Shown here piece by piece: positions 54,944 through 63,641 of a stretch of 64,000 bases of DNA. Both the position numbers and the translations under genes were made by a program. Under the pieces are notes generated by a model that did no database searches, was not told the DNA's origin, and saw nothing but the letters and a program-made list of their open reading frames with translations. The stretch is from NCBI GenBank assembly GCA_963522175.1, contig CAUQXC010000002.1, positions 124,001 to 188,000 of the forward strand, read 5' to 3'. How positions within the stretch are numbered: position 1 is the stretch's first letter; every line of letters starts with the position of its first letter. The DNA comes from CAKAHY01 sp963522175. GTDB taxonomy: Bacteria > Bacillota > Clostridia > Lachnospirales > Lachnospiraceae.

Positions 54944-54990
54944 GGGGCTGTCGTATCACAAGCTGTTTTCTCTCATGATATGACAGCCCC
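54944..54990 (-). terminator. Terminator after MATE gene
   Basis: GGGGCTGTCATATCA pairs with TGATACGACAGCCCC (one mismatch) around a 17-base loop, followed by TTTATTATA on the minus strand. It also shields the hrcA promoter from MATE readthrough. Confidence 0.9.
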
Positions 54991-55044
54991 GCAAACCGAA
55001 GCTTTAACTTTAGATAAATATCAATATATTCCCTCCCGACAACA

Positions 55045-56403
55045 TCAACATCCGCTTTTAATCTTCAATTTTCTCAAGGCTTTAAAATCCTTCAAAAGGA
55101 TTAAAATTACAATTACCGAAAGAAATGTATCTATTGCAAATGAACCTACATATATTGACTGTATGCCGAAAAGCTTCGGCAATATAGCCATAAGAGGAAT
55201 GTATAAAAACAACTGCCTTCCAAGTCCTATAGCCATTGCCGGAGTCGCTCTTTTTATTGAAGGCCAAAAAGTCATAGCAGTCATTGTAACGGAAAGAAGC
55301 GGTGCTATAGACATAAATATTCTGAAGCTGAAAATATATTGCTCATCAAAATTGACCTGCGGTAACATACTTCCCATTACAAGTCCGGGATTAATCATTG
55401 ATATAAGCCAAAACGGTAACATAATGATTAATGCCGCGATAGAAAATATCTTAAATGAACTTATACTTCTTTCATACTTTTCAGCTCCGTAATTAATACC
55501 GGCTACAGGCTGCAAAGCTCTCATAAGTCCGTAGATCGGAGTAAGAGAAAAATTAAATATTCTGAATACCGCCCCGTAGAACGTAATGTCCGCTTCACTT
55601 CCGTAAGCTTTAAATGCCCTTAAAATAATGATACCCTGTATTATTCCCATTACACTCATAATAAGAGATGACATTCCCAAAGAAACAATCTCCTTAATTA
55701 TTTCTTTATCGGCTCTTAATGTAAATATGTTTGCATTGAAGCTTGCTTTTCCCCTCTTGCAATATATTACAAATAAAAGAGCGTAAATAAACATACCTAT
55801 GTTTGTACCCCATGCCGCTCCTGCCACACCCATATTGAAAATTTTCATAAGTATATAATTTGATATTATGTTCACCACAAGACCTATACCCATCATAAAC
55901 GCAGCGGTTTTCATCTTTCCCTCAGCCCTTACTATCATATTGTAAGCAAGTCCGATAATCCAAAATATACTTCCTATCAGCGTAATCCTAAAATAACTTG
56001 CGGCATAAGATAAGACCTCCCCCTCCGCTCCTATGGATTTAAGCAGAGGTTTCATAAATACAAAACCGAAAAACATCATAACAACTGTAACTGCGATGGA
56101 GATCATGTTCGCATTACCGACAATTTTTCCTTGAGTCTCTTTATCATCTTCACCAATCAAAATACTTAGATAAGAGCCTGCTCCCACACCTACTAATGAG
56201 CCTAATCCCAAGCTCAGCTGTGTTAACGGATATACTATGGATATTCCTGCAAATGCCGTCTCTCCCACCAATCTGCCTACGAACACTCCGTCAAAAATAA
56301 CGTTCAGCCCGTATAAAACCATGGCTATAATAGCCGGAAGTGAAAGTCTGTAACAAACCTTCCATAAATTTTCTTTCAGTATCATTTCTTTTTCTTTATT
56401 CAC
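55045..56403 (-). CDS. MATE family multidrug/Na+ efflux transporter
   Basis: 452 residues with twelve hydrophobic segments in two similar halves. MATE landmarks: CYRLSLPAIIAMVLYGLNVIFDGVFVGRLVGE in parts, NANMISIAV, YNMIVRAEGKM, and in the second half ALQPVAGINYGAEKYERS. It probably expels cationic drugs in exchange for protons or sodium. It stands alone with its own promoter, operator and terminator. Confidence 0.93.
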   Translation of the reverse strand: MNKEKEMILKENLWKVCYRLSLPAIIAMVLYGLNVIFDGVFVGRLVGETAFAGISIVYPLTQLSLGLGSLVGVGAGSYLSILIGEDDKETQGKIVGNANMISIAVTVVMMFFGFVFMKPLLKSIGAEGEVLSYAASYFRITLIGSIFWIIGLAYNMIVRAEGKMKTAAFMMGIGLVVNIISNYILMKIFNMGVAGAAWGTNIGMFIYALLFVIYCKRGKASFNANIFTLRADKEIIKEIVSLGMSSLIMSVMGIIQGIIILRAFKAYGSEADITFYGAVFRIFNFSLTPIYGLMRALQPVAGINYGAEKYERSISSFKIFSIAALIIMLPFWLISMINPGLVMGSMLPQVNFDEQYIFSFRIFMSIAPLLSVTMTAMTFWPSIKRATPAMAIGLGRQLFLYIPLMAILPKLFGIQSIYVGSFAIDTFLSVIVILILLKDFKALRKLKIKSGC

Positions 56404-56443
56404 AATATTCTCCTCTCATACATCCCGCCTAAAGATTTTTTAC

Positions 56444-56504
56444 ATTTACTTACCGACTATTTAGTCGGTAAGTAAATACTACTACTTTTCATACCTCTTG
56501 TCAA
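56444..56504 (-). promoter_or_regulatory. MATE promoter with perfect TetR-type palindrome
   Basis: TTGACA (56499-56504) and TAGTAT (56476-56481) are 17 bases apart on the minus strand. A perfect palindrome with 16-base arms and a two-base centre (56444-56477) begins at the -10 and covers the start site. Its core, TTACCGACTA mirrored, is the kind of site bound by TetR-family efflux repressors. No tetR gene is in the window, so the repressor must be encoded elsewhere. Confidence 0.85.
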
Positions 56505-56542
56505 GAAATAAAATAAGAGAGCTTACAAAATCAATATGTAAT

Positions 56543-56576
56543 AAAAAAGCAATGGATGGCAGTTCCACCCATTGCT
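56543..56576 (-). terminator. Terminator after TrpXYZ-type operon
   Basis: Minus-strand AGCAATGGGTGG and CCATCCATTGCT pair with one G-T pair, loop five bases, followed by six T. It lies about 70 bases after the ATPase stop. Confidence 0.9.
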
Positions 56577-56648
56577 TATAGAAAACTTTTATATACAGAT
56601 TTTTTTATAGCACCAAGACACACACGAGCTTTTATATACTCTCTACCT

Positions 56649-57437
56649 TTATGATAACAGGGCTCTGTCGCTTAAAACCTCTCCCGAAGTGGAGTACAGC
56701 TTCATTATATCTTCTATTGTAATGTGCTTTCTTTCTTCACCTTCCAATATCTTGATGATCTTGCCCTGATTCATTACCAAAGTCTTGTTTCCGTACTCAA
56801 GCGCATTTTGAATATTGTGTGTTATCATAAGTGTTGTTATATTGTTTTTTTCGACTATGTCCTTTGTTATTTCCAGTATTTGTTTAGCCGTCTTGGGATC
56901 CAGAGCGGCGGTATGTTCGTCAAGCAATAAAAGCTCCGGAGTTTCAAGCGTCGCCATAAGTAGGGTAAGCGCCTGTCTTTGCCCTCCGCTCAACAAACCC
57001 ACGGGGTTTTTAAGTCTTTTTTCAAGACCCAAGCCAAGTCTTGCGCAGGCTTCTTTAAAAAATTTATGGTCGGATTTTCTCACGGCAAAACCCAGTCTCA
57101 TCTTTTTCCCTCTTGAAAAGGCAAGACCCAGATTTTCTTCTATAGTCATATTCGGTGCGGTTCCTTTTAAGGGATCCTGATACAGGCGCCCTATATATCT
57201 CGCTCTTTTGTGCAGCTTTTCATAGGTTATATCTTTTCCGTTATTATATATTCGGCCGCTTTCGACCTCTATATCTCCCGCAACGGCATTCAGTAAAGTA
57301 GATTTTCCGGCTCCGTTACTTCCTATAATTGTAACAAAGTCTCCGTTTTCCAGCTTAAGATTTATGCCGTCAAGTGCCAGCTTTTCATTTACAGTACCTT
57401 CATTAAAAATGACCCTTAAATCTTTAATTTCCAGCAT
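56649..57437 (-). CDS. trpZ: ABC transporter ATPase of TrpXYZ-type tryptophan importer
   Basis: 262 residues. Walker A GSNGAGKST, Q-loop YQDPLKGTAPNMTIEENL, signature LLSGGQRQALTLLMA and LLLDEHTAALDPKTA. The Asp-Glu-His Walker B variant (LDEH) is typical of this ABC-2-like/BMP-type group. It overlaps the permease gene by 14 bases. Tryptophan is inferred from the T-box at the operon head. Confidence 0.88.
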   Translation of the reverse strand: MLEIKDLRVIFNEGTVNEKLALDGINLKLENGDFVTIIGSNGAGKSTLLNAVAGDIEVESGRIYNNGKDITYEKLHKRARYIGRLYQDPLKGTAPNMTIEENLGLAFSRGKKMRLGFAVRKSDHKFFKEACARLGLGLEKRLKNPVGLLSGGQRQALTLLMATLETPELLLLDEHTAALDPKTAKQILEITKDIVEKNNITTLMITHNIQNALEYGNKTLVMNQGKIIKILEGEERKHITIEDIMKLYSTSGEVLSDRALLS

Positions 57438-58323
57438 AAATCTTCCTCCATTTTTTATATGTAGGCTTTATTATAGGAAGGCTTATGGCTATTACAACTA
57501 TTACAGCCGAAAACAGTTTCAAGTTTACAGGCGGTAAACCTATTGCAAAAGCAAAGGTCAACATGAACCTGTAGATTATCGCACCGACTACAACGGCAAT
57601 AAGATGCCTTAACATTCCCCTTTTTCCTACTACGGTCTCACCTATAATGATACTTGCCAAACCGAGAACCAGCATACCTACTCCCATTCCGTTGGTTGCC
57701 GTAGAACTGTACTGTGCATATACGGCTCCCGATAATGCCACTATAGCATTACAGAAAACAAAGCCGAGTATTTTCATCAAATCCGTATTGATGCTTGAGC
57801 TTCTTACCATGAACTCATTATCTCCCGTAGCTCTGAGAGACAGACCTATCTGAGTTTTGAAAAACAAATACATCAGAATAAGAAGTACGGCTACTATTAT
57901 CAAAAGCAAGAAGAGCTTTCCCATATCTGTTCCGTTAAATATATACTTTCTTTCAAAGCCCGTAAAAATCGTCTTTTTACCATAAAAGAATACGCTGGGC
58001 TTATCTCCCATTATCATGAGATTTACGGAATACAAACCCGTCATGGTAAGTATGCCTGCAAGTATTTCATGAATCTTAAGCTTGGTATGAAATATACCCG
58101 TTATCAAGCCGGCAACAGCTCCGCCTATACACGCCATTATTATTCCGGTATAGGGTCTGTCTACCTGAGACCATACCGCAGAATACGCCAAGCCCGTAAC
58201 AAAGCTTCCGTCTACGGTCAGATCAGGCAAATTCAAAATTCTGAACGCTATAAATAAACCTAGGGAAAGTATAGCAAAGACAAGACCCAGCTCTACACTT
58301 CCGATAACAGTTGACATTGACAT
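57424..58323 (-). CDS. trpY: ABC transporter permease of TrpXYZ-type tryptophan importer
   Basis: 299 residues, about eight to nine hydrophobic segments. Family motifs LSLGLFIAFRILNLPDLTVDGSFVTG in steps, GILTMTGLYSVNLMIMG and GVGMLVLGLASIIIGETVVG, as in branched-chain or DUF permeases paired with ABC-type YtrF/TrpX binding proteins. It starts 12 bases after trpX and overlaps the ATPase gene. Confidence 0.88.
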   Translation of the reverse strand: MSMSTVIGSVELGLVFAILSLGLFIAFRILNLPDLTVDGSFVTGLAYSAVWSQVDRPYTGIIMACIGGAVAGLITGIFHTKLKIHEILAGILTMTGLYSVNLMIMGDKPSVFFYGKKTIFTGFERKYIFNGTDMGKLFLLLIIVAVLLILMYLFFKTQIGLSLRATGDNEFMVRSSSINTDLMKILGFVFCNAIVALSGAVYAQYSSTATNGMGVGMLVLGLASIIIGETVVGKRGMLRHLIAVVVGAIIYRFMLTFAFAIGLPPVNLKLFSAVIVVIAISLPIIKPTYKKWRKIYAGN

Positions 58324-58335
58324 AATCTTAACTTC

Positions 58336-59403
58336 CTACTTATTCTTAATTTCTACAAATTTTGCATCATTTTTTATTTCATCCGGAATTTCTATTCCAA
58401 GTGCGGCAGCCGTGTCCGTATTCACATAGATATTCAAGTCATCCTTAAATATCTTCACAGGTATCTCACTTGTTTTCTTTCCTTTTAATATTTGGTCTAC
58501 CATATTTGCGGTCTCTTTACCGAGATCATTGTAATCTATACCTACGGTAGCAAAGCCTCCGTCCATAACCATTGAATCGGCTCCTACGTAAACCGGAACT
58601 TTTGCCTCATTAGCTACCGACATAAGTATAGGCATAGCCTCGGCTACAGTATTGTCATTTGCCACAAATATCGCATCCACTTTTTCAACCGTGGTAGATG
58701 CCGCACTCTGAAGCTCCGAACTGCTCGTGATTGCAACCGTTTCAACGCTTAAGTTATGTTCCTTCGCATATTTCTCCAATTTTTCAAGATTGCTTACCGA
58801 GTTATCCTCACCGGCATTGTATATATATCCTATCGTCTTGATATCCGGGGTTATTTTGGTTGCAAGATCCAGTATTTTATCCACCTGTATTATATCGGAG
58901 GTTCCCGTCATTCCTCTGTCGGTCACATCAAAATCACTTACAAGGCCTGCTCCTACAGGATCCGTAACAGCCGTAAATACAACGGGCATAGTTTCGGTAA
59001 GCTCCATAGCTCCCTGCGCTACAGGTGTTGTGATAGGAACCAGAACATCCGGCTTTGAAGCCTTGAAAGACTGCATAATGGTCGCAATATTTGACATTTC
59101 TCCCTGTGCATTCTTAAAGTCTATATTTATGTTCTCTCCGTCTTTATATCCCAGAGCCTCCATCTGCTGTGAAAATGCCTTATATATGATGTTCAAAGAG
59201 GTATGGTCCATAAGCTGAACAACTCCTACGGTAGGTACTCCGTTTTTCTTTCCCGCTCCTTCATCTGCACTTTTCGTATCAAGTGCTTCCGTTTTACTTT
59301 CAGACTGTGTATTTGTTTCATCCGCCGTTTTCGCCGGAACACAAGCTGCAAGTGCCGTCATCAAAATTCCTGCTCCAAAAAGTAACTTCAATGTTTTTTT
59401 CAT
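58336..59403 (-). CDS. trpX: Substrate-binding lipoprotein of TrpXYZ-type importer
   Basis: 355 residues from the ATG at 59403, preceded by GGAGGAG. A longer frame from 59517 would run through the T-box and is rejected. Lipobox near residue 22 (LAAC). The ABC substrate-binding fold has VGVVQLMDHTSLNIIYKAF, KPDVLVPITTPVAQGAME, TSDIIQVDKILDLA and IFVANDNTVAEAMPI. It should bind tryptophan or a precursor outside the cell. The ligand is supported by the UGG specifier in the leader. Confidence 0.9.
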   Translation of the reverse strand: MKKTLKLLFGAGILMTALAACVPAKTADETNTQSESKTEALDTKSADEGAGKKNGVPTVGVVQLMDHTSLNIIYKAFSQQMEALGYKDGENINIDFKNAQGEMSNIATIMQSFKASKPDVLVPITTPVAQGAMELTETMPVVFTAVTDPVGAGLVSDFDVTDRGMTGTSDIIQVDKILDLATKITPDIKTIGYIYNAGEDNSVSNLEKLEKYAKEHNLSVETVAITSSSELQSAASTTVEKVDAIFVANDNTVAEAMPILMSVANEAKVPVYVGADSMVMDGGFATVGIDYNDLGKETANMVDQILKGKKTSEIPVKIFKDDLNIYVNTDTAAALGIEIPDEIKNDAKFVEIKNK

Positions 59404-59445
59404 TCTTTTCTCCTCCGTTTTAAAACTTAAAAACTTTAAGTAAAT

Positions 59446-59718
59446 AAAAAAAGCCACTTCATCCCTCTCTAAAGGACAAGCGACTGCCTGCGGTACCACC
59501 TTTATTAGTATATACATACTCTCTCTTCTGAGACTGCCGACACAATCTCCGCCATATAACGGTAGCTCCCGTCTTAGAATACTGATGTTTTACGATATAT
59601 GCAAAACACTTTGACTAAGCCCTCATGGGTCCATTTACAAAACGTAATCTCTATTCGGTTTCCAGCAAGCCCGAACTCTCTGTAAGTAACTATAATGTTT
59701 TATCTCCCACTCAGCGGT
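59446..59718 (-). ncRNA. T-box riboswitch leader with Trp (UGG) specifier
   Basis: The minus strand contains the T-box core AAAGGTGGTACCGC (plus 59490-59503), the stem I landmarks GAGAG and TTGCTGGAAACCG (about 59670-59680), and a specifier region reading AATGGACCCATGAG, in which the codon UGG is at plus 59631-59633, followed by A. The T-box is followed by a terminator hairpin (CGCTTGTCC with GGATGAAGTG) and a T run at about 59446-59482. Uncharged tRNA-Trp should favour the antiterminator and turn on trpXYZ. Confidence 0.92.
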
Positions 59719-59725
59719 TTTGTAT

Positions 59726-59754
59726 ATAATACAACTCCCAAAAAGATATGTCAA
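59726..59754 (-). promoter_or_regulatory. Promoter of the T-box/trpXYZ transcript
   Basis: TTGACA (59749-59754) and TATTAT (59726-59731) on the minus strand, spacer 17 bases. Transcription would begin near 59719. Confidence 0.85.
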
Positions 59755-59764
59755 GCAAATTAAT

Positions 59765-59807
59765 CAAAAAATATCGGGACTGTAGTAAAATCGCAGACCC
59801 GATATTT
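59765..59807 (-). terminator. Terminator after ROK kinase gene
   Basis: Minus-strand AAATATCGGG and CCCGATATTT form a ten-base-pair stem and are followed by TTTTTT. It separates the kinase operon from the trp promoter. Confidence 0.9.
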
Positions 59808-59814
59808 AAAACAC

Positions 59815-60687
59815 CTATTCAAGACTTGCATCAAGTCCGAGCTTTAAAGCTCCCATGATGCCCTGATTGTCATTTAAAGAAGCCGGTACTATATACTTAT
59901 CAAGATTTTTCATCTCATCCGTAAGCAAATAGCCGTTATTGATTTTATCGACCTCTTTTCTTATCAAATCAAAGAGTATCTCCTGATGCATAACTCCGCC
60001 TCCAAGAATTATAAGCTCCGGTGATAAGGTGAGTATAAGTGCATATATAGCCTGAGCAAGATAATAAGCTTCAAGCTCCCAAACTCTTCTGTCTCCGGAT
60101 AATTCAACTCCCTTCTTTCCCCATCTTTCTTCTATTGCGGGGCCGCAGGCAAGACCTTCAAGACAGTTTCCGTGGGTAGGACACTGTCCTGCAAAATTGT
60201 CATCGGGATGTCTTGTCATCTTTATATGACCCGCCTCGGGATGCATCATTCCGTGTAAAAGCTTACCGTTTGATAAAACACCCATACCTATGCCGGTACC
60301 TATAGTGATATATACAACATTTTCTTTACCCTTTGCTCTTCCCCATGTCACCTCGCCCAATAAAGAGCCGTTTACATCGGTATCAAAGCCCACCGGAACC
60401 TTTAACTCCCTTTTCATAGTTCCCGCCATATCGAAATTTTTCCACGCAAGCTTCGGAGTATTTGTTATATACCCGTAAGTTTTTGAAGTTTTTTTCAAAT
60501 CCAAGGGACCGAAACAGCCTATTCCAAGAGCCTCTATATTCTTTTCCTTAAAATAGCCTATTATTTTCGGAATAGTTTCATCCGGACCGATTGTAGGTAT
60601 GGAAATTTGTTCTTTAATATTACCGTTTTCATCGCCTACGGCACAAACCATTTTTGTACCGCCTGCTTCCAAAGCTCCCAGTATCAT
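59815..60687 (-). CDS. ROK-family sugar kinase (fructokinase-like)
   Basis: 290 residues. LEAGGTKMVCAVGDENG at the N-terminus, phosphate motif VYITIGTGIGMGV, and the zinc-linked block GHIKMTRHPDDNFAGQCPTHGNCLEGLACGPA in pieces, resembling GmuE/ScrK fructokinases. It phosphorylates a hexose. It is four bases from the nucleotidyltransferase-phosphatase fusion, so the sugar could instead be an intermediate of that pathway. The assignment is unresolved. Confidence 0.85.
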   Translation of the reverse strand: MILGALEAGGTKMVCAVGDENGNIKEQISIPTIGPDETIPKIIGYFKEKNIEALGIGCFGPLDLKKTSKTYGYITNTPKLAWKNFDMAGTMKRELKVPVGFDTDVNGSLLGEVTWGRAKGKENVVYITIGTGIGMGVLSNGKLLHGMMHPEAGHIKMTRHPDDNFAGQCPTHGNCLEGLACGPAIEERWGKKGVELSGDRRVWELEAYYLAQAIYALILTLSPELIILGGGVMHQEILFDLIRKEVDKINNGYLLTDEMKNLDKYIVPASLNDNQGIMGALKLGLDASLE

Positions 60688-60691
60688 ATTG

Positions 60692-61999
60692 CTACCTCTT
60701 TATTTCTAATATTTTTTCAACAGCTTCTTTTATATCGGAAGCCGTGATATCCGGTGTAAATTCGTATTTTCCGTCTTTTCCGGCTGAACCGGTAAGAACC
60801 AGTGCCTTTTTAAGCCCCGCTCTGTTCCCAAGCTCCATATCAAGAGAGGAATCTCCTATTATCCAAGATTTCGATAAATCTATGTTAAACCTTTCCTTTG
60901 CAATATCTATCATGCCGATTTTAGGTTTCCTGCATTCGCAATCAATTTTATATGCCGGATTTTCCTCCGGAAATCCCTTGTCGGGATGATGAGGACAATA
61001 GTAAACCTCATCCGCATACACTCCTTCTTTTCCGAGTAAGCTCTTCATCTTTTTATGTATAAGCTCTATATCCGAACATTGGCAAAGCCCTCTTGCCACC
61101 GAAGGCTGATTGGTAACAACTATAGCCAGATACCCTGAGCTGTTTATAAGACCTATGGCGGGAGCTGCACTCTTTTCAAGTTCAAACTCTTCCTCACGTG
61201 AAATAAAACCTTTTAAAACATTGATAGTACCGTCTCTGTCAAGGAAAATGGCTTTTTGTTTGTTTTTTAAATTTCTCGCTTCTATCAGCCCGCTCTCCAA
61301 ATCCTTTATAGCGTGTGTAATCCTGTCAACAGTTCCGACGTCTTTTACGTACTCGGGAGATGCGTATGCATAAACAGGCTCACCTTCAAGAGCCATTTTT
61401 GCGAGTATATCTTTTTCAAAATCTGTTTTTACAGGCTGAGATACCTTGTCGCAAATTGATTTATCTATGATATACAGCCCCGCATTTACAACATTATCGT
61501 ACCAATAGTTTCTTACATTGTTTTTAGAGTCGAAACGCTTAACCCTTGAATTTTCATCCGCTTCTATGAGATCCGAATCATAGGGATGCGAATTCGGATG
61601 AACAAAAAGTGTGGCAAGTGAAGCCTTATCTTTATGAAACTTCTCCATTCTGTCTATGTCTATGTCAAAAAAAACATCGCCAAAGACAAGCATAAAATAA
61701 TCGCTCTTTATTTTATCTTTTAAATAATAAAAAGCCCCTGCGGTACCGAGGGGTTCTTTTTCAAAAATATAGTCTATCTCAAGCCCGAAATTGCTTCCGT
61801 CTTTAAAATATTCCTGTATTTTTTCTCCCAAATGCCCCACTATCATTGTTATTCTGTTTATTCCGTACTTCTTGAGCTGCTTTGTTTGCCACTCAAGCAG
61901 AGGTTTTCCTTTTATATCAACCATGGGCTTCGGAATTTCATTTTTTGTTATCTCGCTAAGTCTTGTACCTTTTCCGCCCGCCATTATAACCGCCTGCAT
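60692..61999 (-). CDS. Fused sugar nucleotidyltransferase-HAD phosphatase (HddC-GmhB-like)
   Basis: 435 residues. Residues 1-235 are a sugar-phosphate nucleotidyltransferase (VIMAGGKGTRLSEITK, EIPKPMVDIKGKPLLEWQ, EKEPLGTAGAFYYLKD, VFGDVFFDID). Residues ~245-435 are a GmhB/HisB-like HAD phosphatase (FLDRDGTINVLKG, VVTNQPSVARG, and the zinc-binding YYCPHHPDKGF, DCECRKPKIGM, then GDSSLDMELGNRAGL). In relatives these are separate enzymes of D-glycero-D-manno-heptose activation. One chain carries both here. The pathway would supply nucleotide-heptose for surface glycans. The rest of the pathway is outside the window. Confidence 0.88.
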   Translation of the reverse strand: MQAVIMAGGKGTRLSEITKNEIPKPMVDIKGKPLLEWQTKQLKKYGINRITMIVGHLGEKIQEYFKDGSNFGLEIDYIFEKEPLGTAGAFYYLKDKIKSDYFMLVFGDVFFDIDIDRMEKFHKDKASLATLFVHPNSHPYDSDLIEADENSRVKRFDSKNNVRNYWYDNVVNAGLYIIDKSICDKVSQPVKTDFEKDILAKMALEGEPVYAYASPEYVKDVGTVDRITHAIKDLESGLIEARNLKNKQKAIFLDRDGTINVLKGFISREEEFELEKSAAPAIGLINSSGYLAIVVTNQPSVARGLCQCSDIELIHKKMKSLLGKEGVYADEVYYCPHHPDKGFPEENPAYKIDCECRKPKIGMIDIAKERFNIDLSKSWIIGDSSLDMELGNRAGLKKALVLTGSAGKDGKYEFTPDITASDIKEAVEKILEIKR

Positions 62000-62040
62000 A
62001 ATACTGTCCTTTAATTCCTTTCTTAAAGTATATTAACAGT

Positions 62041-62069
62041 AGTATAGTATAAGCTGCAAAACTTAGCAA
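62041..62069 (-). promoter_or_regulatory. Promoter of the HddC-GmhB fusion/ROK operon
   Basis: TTGCTA (62064-62069) and TATACT (62041-62046) on the minus strand, spacer 17 bases, 41 bases before the start codon. Confidence 0.65.
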
Positions 62070-62110
62070 GATTTAATTCTTTACTTAAAGCCTGTCATAA
62101 GACTTTTATA

Positions 62111-62704
62111 TTATTTCATTTCACTGAGGAGCTTTTCAACTTCTCCTACAAAATATTCTTTTGTATTTCCCTCATCCAATATTTTAACAACCTTACCTTC
62201 CGAATCAACTATACATGCAAACGGAAAGCTTTGCTGTGCCAATACGGCACCCTTTAATTCACCGTCAGGATATATATTAGTATACTTAACACCCTGTTCT
62301 TTGATGATTTCCTCTATTACCTGCGCATTATCGTCCGGCTCGTTTAATATACCCATTACATTTACTCCCTTTTGCGAAAGCTCCTCATAAGCCTTTTGAA
62401 GCTCAGGCAACTCAGCCACGCAAGGTTTGCACCAGCTTCCCCATATATTTACTATAGTAAGCTTGCTCTTCTTAAAAATCTCGTCACTTACTTCCTCACC
62501 GTCAACCGATTTAGCCTTAAACTTAGGCACCTGCTTAAGCTCCGCAATACTCTTCATATCACCTGCGGATGCCATGCTTTCTCCGCTTGCGCTGCCCTTT
62601 TCCTCAACAGCCTGAGTCTCCGTCTTTGCACTGCAGGCAACCGCCCCGAATGACATTCCTATTACAAGTGCCGACATACCTAAAATCATCAAATTCTTCT
62701 TCAT
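62111..62704 (-). CDS. Thioredoxin-like lipoprotein (TlpA/ResA family)
   Basis: 197 residues. Lipoprotein signal with Cys near residue 24 (GAVAC). The redox domain contains VNIWGSWCKPCVAELPELQKAY in steps, with CxxC as WCKPC, then GVNVMGILNEPDD and FPFACIVDSEGKVVKIL. It reduces or oxidises thiols outside the membrane. It is the last gene after CPBP and the UxxC-type protein, consistent with a shared extracytoplasmic redox function. Confidence 0.9.
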   Translation of the reverse strand: MKKNLMILGMSALVIGMSFGAVACSAKTETQAVEEKGSASGESMASAGDMKSIAELKQVPKFKAKSVDGEEVSDEIFKKSKLTIVNIWGSWCKPCVAELPELQKAYEELSQKGVNVMGILNEPDDNAQVIEEIIKEQGVKYTNIYPDGELKGAVLAQQSFPFACIVDSEGKVVKILDEGNTKEYFVGEVEKLLSEMK

Positions 62705-62740
62705 TACAATACTCCTTTATTTTACATTTAATATTTTATT

Positions 62741-63583
62741 TTATACCTCACAAGGTAATTCTTCTTTTGATACTTTATACTTTTTTACTGTGAGCTCATA
62801 CATAATATACACCATCGGTATTATCATGACTACAGTAAATATTTTCCATGTTCCTATATGATTTTCCATAAATTTGAAGGAACTGAGGGTAGCAAACATA
62901 TTTATCGTTATATGCATCACTATAGGCCACCAAAGATTTCTCGTCTTTAAGTATATTGTTCCGGCTATCAAGCCCATAATTGTTGTATACACACTCTGTA
63001 CGAGTTGCAAATGTGCCAGGCCGAAAAATACTGCCGAAAACACCACCGGAAACCAACCCTTTTTAACTCTTTCAAACATATCAAACACTATGCCTCTGAA
63101 TAAAAGCTCTTCCACTATAGGACCCAATATTCCCGCCGCCAAGATAAGAAAAACGGCACTGCCCCTTGAATATTCCTCAAACGAAGAATTCATTCCTTCA
63201 AGACTTCTTCTCATAAACTCTATCCCCGACAGGGCATTCTTAACGAAGAACAACCATACGAAAGATACTCCCGCAAAGCCTATTCCCGCCAAGAAACCGT
63301 AAGCAAGTCCTTTTTTAACAGACCATTTCACCTCAGGCTTTTCCTGATTCCTATGTAGCTTCATATATACAAACGTAAGAATTACTATAAGAAGAGCACT
63401 TTTGAAGGTGTCAAATACATTGTAATCCTCATTTGAAACCAGCCATTCGATAAACGGTGAGCCCGTAGCTTTAAAAATCAATACCGCGATACCGTATACC
63501 GCTACATTTGCCAGTATAATTCCCGCCGAAAACAATATGCCTAAAAACATATATAGAGACTTCTTTAAATATAAAGTTTTCAT
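62741..63583 (-). CDS. CPBP family intramembrane metalloprotease
   Basis: 280 residues with about eight membrane segments. CPBP motif 1 VEELLFRGIVFDMF, motif 2 FFGLAHLQ and motif 3 HITINMFA are the conserved glutamates and histidines of this family (relatives include Rce1 and bacteriocin self-immunity proteins). The role here is unknown. It is 36 bases upstream of the TlpA-like gene and 42 bases downstream of the UxxC gene. Confidence 0.88.
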   Translation of the reverse strand: MKTLYLKKSLYMFLGILFSAGIILANVAVYGIAVLIFKATGSPFIEWLVSNEDYNVFDTFKSALLIVILTFVYMKLHRNQEKPEVKWSVKKGLAYGFLAGIGFAGVSFVWLFFVKNALSGIEFMRRSLEGMNSSFEEYSRGSAVFLILAAGILGPIVEELLFRGIVFDMFERVKKGWFPVVFSAVFFGLAHLQLVQSVYTTIMGLIAGTIYLKTRNLWWPIVMHITINMFATLSSFKFMENHIGTWKIFTVVMIIPMVYIMYELTVKKYKVSKEELPCEV

Positions 63584-63615
63584 CTTTCAACCACAACCTT
63601 TCTCATGTTTTTATT

Positions 63616-63641
63616 TATACGGTATCTATCCGATACCTATA
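63616..63641 (-). promoter_or_regulatory. Candidate bacterial SECIS hairpin
   Basis: On the minus strand TATA-GGTATC, loop GGATA, GATACC-(G bulge)-TATA. The loop begins 18 bases after the UGA at 63650-63652, the same distance as the GGUCU loop in E. coli fdhF as I count it, and starts with two G. No T run follows, so it is not a terminator. It overlaps the last codons and the TAG of the small membrane protein. Confidence 0.7.

Noticed and set aside
59404..59517. Longer start of the Trp binding protein
   Set aside because: It would translate through the T-box and terminator. The signal peptide begins at 59403.
62037..62110. Terminator after the TlpA-like gene
   Set aside because: A seven-base stem (AAAGTCT with AGGCTTT) exists but no T run follows.
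63616..63641. Hairpin after the small protein as a rho-independent terminator
   Set aside because: The minus-strand tail is GTATAAATAAAAACATG, with no T run, and the stem overlaps the coding end after the UGA, which fits a SECIS better.
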